Shown: positions 11,398 to 64,000 of the stretch, piece by piece
How the letters are laid out: every line of letters begins with the position of its first letter
Numbering within the stretch: the stretch's first letter is position 1
Origin: Heloderma charlesbogerti
Taxonomy: Eukaryota > Chordata > Lepidosauria > Squamata > Helodermatidae
Reading direction: 5' to 3'
DNA length: 64,000 nucleotides
Assembly (NCBI GenBank): GCA_026122225.1
Contig: JANEZZ010002887.1
Coordinates: 1,240,001 to 1,304,000, forward strand
Program-made: the position numbers and the translations under genes
Notes under the pieces: generated by a model
Told to the model about the DNA's origin: nothing
Seen by the model: only the letters and a program-made list of their open reading frames with translations
Database searches by the model: none

Positions 11398-11579
11398 TAA
11401 GTCCTGATTCCCCAAAGGCTTTCTCCTTCCAGTAGAGTCCAACGATATAAAATATCTTTAACAAAAGGAAAGGTACTTGGCCACTATTTACCTGTCAAAT
11501 CCAGACCTGTCAAGCAGGTTTGACCACTTATCAACCCTTGTATCGTCCAAACCCCAAGCTGGACTACCTTGATCACTGG

Positions 11580-11645
11580 TCACACCGGCTGGGGCTGATG
11601 GAAGCTGGAGTCCTACAACATTTGGAGATACCCCACCCCTAACAC
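11580..11645. repeat. Foldback-type fragment
   Basis: GGCTGGGGCTGATGGAAGCT and CAACATTTGGAG match the right arm of the foldback family. Confidence 0.5.
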
Positions 11646-12560
11646 AGAGTTATCTTCTGGTTTAAAAGCAACTGCAAGGATCAATTGGATTGGGGCCATA
11701 GCACTAGGGGATAAGATTTTAACCATCTCCCCATCACTATTTCTCTGATTGAAATTATTCCCTCTCCCCAAGCTCCTACTATCTGCATGGAGGAGGGGCA
11801 AGCCAGACACAACATTTGGGGAGGGGCTCCTTTCTCCCCCTTTCATGATAAGTCATTTTGGTTGATGAAAAAACTCAGGAAAAACCCTCCCCTCCTACCG
11901 CCGCTCCATTTCCCCCAGCGCAAATCAGGGTGATCTGCCTACTTTTTTCAGCTATAAAAAAAAAAGTAGATCTGATTACAGATCTTGTGCAGTAGCATGT
12001 AGTTTCGCCCCTCATCACCGCCCCAAAAGATTTATGGGACAGAGCAAGAGAAACAGACCCTAGCCAATACATGGAGAGTAAACTAACGTATTTATTTAAA
12101 CCAACCAAAAATCCATGAGCAAGATTGTAACTGGAAGGGGGTGGGTGGGAAGCAAAGGAACAAGAACAAAAGGGAGACAGCAACACCTTTCCCTCCCCTC
12201 CCCCCTTTGCTGAGCTTCCTTTTCCCCCATGGTTGTTACGGTTTGTTTTGAGTTGGGTTTGTTTGTTTTGCTTAATATCCTGCTTGAGAGGGGCTCTGGT
12301 GAACGCAACAGCTTGCACACTTACGCTGTGCAATTCGGCTAGTCTTATTTTGCTAACCTGGAGTTCCACAGGCACGCACTCGGACCAACACTACGTGATG
12401 GTGCCACAAGTGGGATTTCAACCAATTTCCATCACGGTTGCCCAGGTGCTTCACTACTCCAGGCTGCTGTGGCTTTGTTTGTTTGTTTTCCCTAAGAACC
12501 CTGTTGCTGATGCAAAGCGACTACTGCTACACCCTCCACAAACGCCTTCCAAACTGCGAA
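11646..12560. other. Promoter-proximal upstream DNA, no gene seen
   Basis: Frames of up to 166 codons occur on both strands but have no recognisable domain. A divergent non-coding transcript from the CpG island is possible, but nothing in the sequence proves one. Confidence 0.5.
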
Positions 12561-13200
12561 GTAATTTCCCAGGCTGCGACGCCGGGAAAGGAGCGAGGAG
12601 ATTACACCGTGGGGGAGGCACCGAGAAGCGCCGCGGGAGCGAGAAATTCTGTAGGCTTGGTACTTTTTCCTCCCTTAAGTAGTTAAGCCTCCGTCTGGAA
12701 AGCTTCGTCCGTACTTTACAAATCACAGAGCGGCGCTAAGGCCGCCTCCCGCCATCTTCAGGCGTTCTGGGTCCTCCTCCCTCCCCCGGTTGCAAGCCAG
12801 CTGAGCCGCGCCAGGAGGAAGGTGCTGCTGCCTCCGCGCGCGTTGCTGGCTGGCTGGAGCGGGGGAGGCGGGGTGGGGGCAAGGCTAGGCAAACGACCTG
12901 CAGCGCTTGCCCACTCCGCGCCGTCAGCCATATTGTGCTTGCCACCGGGGAGGGGCGAGCAGCGACGCCCAGGGAAGCAGAGAGCAGCTGGGGCAGAGGC
13001 GCAGCAGCAGCCTTGCAGGTGGAAGCGAGAGGACGCGCCGGCGAGGTAAGGGCTCCCGAACAAATCCCCGGGGCCGCCCTCGGAACTGGCGGGAAAAGAA
13101 AAACCGGAGGCGCTCGGGGGGACCCAGGGGCGTCGTGGGAGACGCGGCTTCGGCAACAGGTGTGGCGGCGGGAGGATTAACGCTCTGTTCTCTGAGGGGA
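12560..13200 (+). promoter_or_regulatory. EZR: CpG-rich promoter region of EZR
   Basis: This is the densest CpG block in the window and lies just upstream of, and across, the inferred non-coding first exon. It has GC-box-like runs near 12,860-12,880 and no TATA box that I could place. A perfect CCGCCATCTT (YY1-type motif on the - strand) lies at 12,749-12,758, and a weaker GCCATATT lies near 12,927. TATA-less CpG promoters are usual for widely expressed genes such as EZR. The transcription start is inferred, not seen; it probably lies between about 12,750 and 12,960. Confidence 0.75.
12900..13045 (+). other. EZR: EZR exon 1, non-coding 5' UTR (start approximate)
   Basis: The 3' boundary is well defined by a strong donor, GCGAG|GTAAGG, at 13,046. 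The exon is GC-rich and has no ATG between 12,900 and 13,045, as expected for a 5' UTR exon. The 5' end is a guess within the CpG block. Splicing to the acceptor at 14,597 gives a leader joined to exon 2, matching the known EZR layout of one untranslated exon before the MPKP exon. Confidence 0.6.
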
Positions 13201-14597
13201 AATCCTCCAAGAAGGTCCTTCCCGTCCGGGATTTACGCGCTCCCTCAATAGCCACTAGATCCTCCCCCCCCGCCTTTTAAGGAACTCCTTTGTGCATCTT
13301 TCAGGTTAACGGGTTGCAATCCTACACCCACTTAGCTGGAAGTAAGCCCCGCTCAACTCAGTGGGGCGTACTTCAAGACATAAGACTTTAAGCCCTTAAA
13401 ATGTGCCTTTCTAACCTACCTACCTCCTTATAGTAGTTCTGCTTTGAACAGCCCGACCCCTGTTTACTTTTTCTCGGAAGTCCCACCGAGTTCAGTGAGC
13501 CTTACGCCTAAGTAAGCGTGCAAAGGCATTGCAGCTTGATCCTGGGCGTGTGTTTCTCGCAAGGAAGCCCCGCTAGGCTCAGTCCTAGAATGCTTTCCTT
13601 ACGTTTGCCCGCTTGAGATTACCTACAGAGCAGGCCTCCCGCATGTTTTCTTAGAAGTAAGCCCCCCAGTGTTCCATGGGAAGGCATGCTCCCAAATAAG
13701 TGCGCTTTGGAGTGCAGCGTTAAAGCGGATTAGTTGCCCCTTGAGCCGCCCGCTTTTTCACTAGCCAGGAGAGCGGTGGAAAGGGCGGATTTCCACCCCC
13801 CCCCACCCCTCGCCCCCACCCTTTCAGTGTATGTGTGCAGGAAGGGGGTAAAGTAGGAATGTGGGATTCCCTAGTGGTAGCTTGTTCTGGATTGAACAGA
13901 GCAGAGTGCGACGAGGGGGCAGTTTATGCACCTGAGCCGTGGAAGGGGTGTTCCCCCTCAAACATTTTATTTGAATAGTGAGGTGGAAAGATTGTTGGTT
14001 ACATCAGACCTGCAGTTTGATCTATCAGGAAACTCCTCTTGGCTGCCTAGCTTGCAGGCAAAGTGAGGTAATGACTGCCTTCCTTGGTGTGTAAGGTTGT
14101 CCCTCTATTGTGCTTCAGCCTTTCATAAAATCGTTGCCGGCAATCTACTTACTCCAGATCTTTAAAAGTTTCTTTAAAAGAAACCCACTGATTTATTTTA
14201 AAGGGGCTGTAGTTAGTGAAGCAAATGCTACTACATGGTGTCTGAATGAGAGACTTAGTAGAAGTTTTCTTTCAAGCCAAGTCAAGAGCTTTTGTTGTTT
14301 TTTTGTGTTGCCTGGATACTTGCTTTGGGTATACCCACCACCCCTGCTTCACACACACTCTTGCTTGAAAAATCTTCAAATTATAGTTGCTCCTTTGGGT
14401 GTGGCTGGTCAGATGATCTTCTTTACTTGCAATTGGACTCTTCTTTCATTGGGTGAGGTTGCTGATTTTGTTTTTTTAAAGCGGTGGCGTTACTAAGTAA
14501 TTATTGGCCATGAGTGAATCATCTCTACTTGAAGCTTCACCATACATTGTGTCTTAGATTAAATTTGGTGTAATAATTATTTGGATTCTTTGCTCAG
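13046..14597 (+). other. EZR: EZR intron 1
   Basis: GTAAGG...TTTGCTCAG, 1,552 bp. The first 700 bp carry several TAGGATTGCA-type MITE copies (13,308-13,720) and a C-rich run at 13,795-13,822. Nothing else was recognised. Confidence 0.7.
13308..13720. repeat. Cluster of three to four TAGGATTGCA-type MITE copies
   Basis: Units at about 13,308-13,390 (GGTTGCAATCCTACACCCAC, AAGTAAGCCCCGCTCAACTC), 13,475-13,550 (AAGTCCCACCGAGTTCAGTG, then GCATTGCAGCTTG), perhaps 13,557-13,605 (GGAAGCCCCGCTAGGCTC), and 13,620-13,725 (TTAGAAGTAAGCCCCCCAGT). They lie immediately downstream of the CpG island. Confidence 0.65.
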
Positions 14598-14679
14598 GTC
14601 TCTTTGAAGAAAGAACACCCTTAGGCTGCTGCATGAACATTGGCTTCTGCACCATCAGGAACACTTTCAAGAATCGAAA

Positions 14680-14691
<12 letters not shown>
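14598..14691 (+). CDS. EZR: EZR exon 2: 5' UTR end and residues 1-4 (coding from 14,680)
   Basis: An acceptor TTTGCTCAG ends at 14,597 and a consensus donor GTAAGT begins at 14,692. The ATG at 14,680 has A at -3 and encodes only MPKP before the intron (phase 0), the conserved first coding exon of ezrin. An upstream ATG at 14,633 lies in the same exon, out of frame and in weak context (T at -3, A at +4). It opens a 52-codon frame overlapping the ezrin start (see findings). Confidence 0.93.
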
Positions 14692-63742
<49,051 letters not shown>

Positions 63743-64000
63743 ATACACCAGCATAAGACTCTGGGAAAGGCAGATTTTGAATGCTGACTTTTCTTTCTGA
63801 AGGGTCACTAAAAAGTCATACCAAAAAAGTCCCCAAACCCTCATGCTATCAGTTGCTACCTGAATCTAGCTAATGCAACCACCAACCATTGAGTGTATAA
63901 GGATAGCTGCCACACAGTCAAATCTTGATAATATTTGGTCATATAATAGTGCCAAAAGGCTTCTCAGAACTGCTCCCCCCTTTTGTTAATAGTATGATGC
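63743..64000 (+). other. EZR: EZR 3' UTR, cut by window end
   Basis: Sequence after the stop codon. I see no AATAAA or ATTAAA poly(A) signal in these 258 bases, so the UTR continues beyond the window. Confidence 0.85.

Noticed and set aside
1..12560. A neighbouring protein-coding gene upstream of EZR
   Set aside because: No frame shows a known domain or a chain of exon-like pieces with splice sites; repeats account for most of it.
12758..13255. 165-codon - strand frame and several + strand frames of 75-114 codons across the CpG island
   Set aside because: Long frames are expected in GC-rich DNA because stops are rare. They are Arg/Pro/Gly-rich with no domain, and overlap the EZR first exon and promoter.

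Overview
The window is vertebrate nuclear DNA, most likely from a squamate reptile (lizard or snake). It holds one host gene, ezrin (EZR), on the + strand, and many transposable-element relics. The squamate assignment rests on a near-intact Sauria-type SINE whose 3' tail matches BovB, several BovB (RTE) LINE fragments, and CR1, L2-like and L1-like LINE pieces together with a Tc1-like transposon. I cannot name the species.

Layout. Positions 1-12,560 are 5' intergenic DNA made mostly of repeats; I found no supportable gene there. A CpG-rich block at about 12,560-13,200 is the EZR promoter region, with a non-coding first exon ending at a GTAAGG donor at 13,046. The initiator ATG is at 14,680 in exon 2. 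Coding exons 2-14 run to a TAA at 63,740-63,742, and the 3' UTR continues past the window end. All 13 introns are GT-AG. The joined CDS is 1,761 nt, encoding 586 residues, the length of human ezrin. Every coding exon is present with compatible phases, so the gene looks intact. Intron 2 (14,692-37,686, about 23 kb) takes up over a third of the window and holds most of the mobile DNA. Introns 3 and 7 are the next largest.

Product. Ezrin is the cytosolic linker between plasma membrane and cortical actin. It has an N-terminal FERM domain (exons 2-9), a charged helical region (exons 9-13), a seven-proline linker with a Src-site tyrosine (exon 13), and a C-terminal actin-binding tail with the regulatory Thr567 (exon 14). 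Two details stand out: glycine replaces an otherwise conserved FERM arginine at residue 180, and the last residue is Met, as in radixin.

Mobile elements. The most informative are: (i) a complete 1,618-bp Tc1-like element with about 222-bp inverted repeats, a TA duplication and a twice-frameshifted transposase; (ii) a Sauria SINE with a 10-bp target duplication; (iii) a short SINE joining a 5S rRNA-derived head to a CR1 tail (SINE3-like architecture); (iv) a family of very short MITEs flanked by TAA, which suggests PIF/Harbinger, clustered just downstream of the promoter and in one case nested in another MITE; (v) a GC-rich two-copy family that I do not recognise; and (vi) several long hairpins in the introns, one of 50-bp arms with a 15-nt loop. 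I found no operon-like, CRISPR-like or otherwise clearly unprecedented host system. The novel candidates are repeat families, hairpins and possible intronic enhancers. All family names come from reading the sequence, not from a database search.
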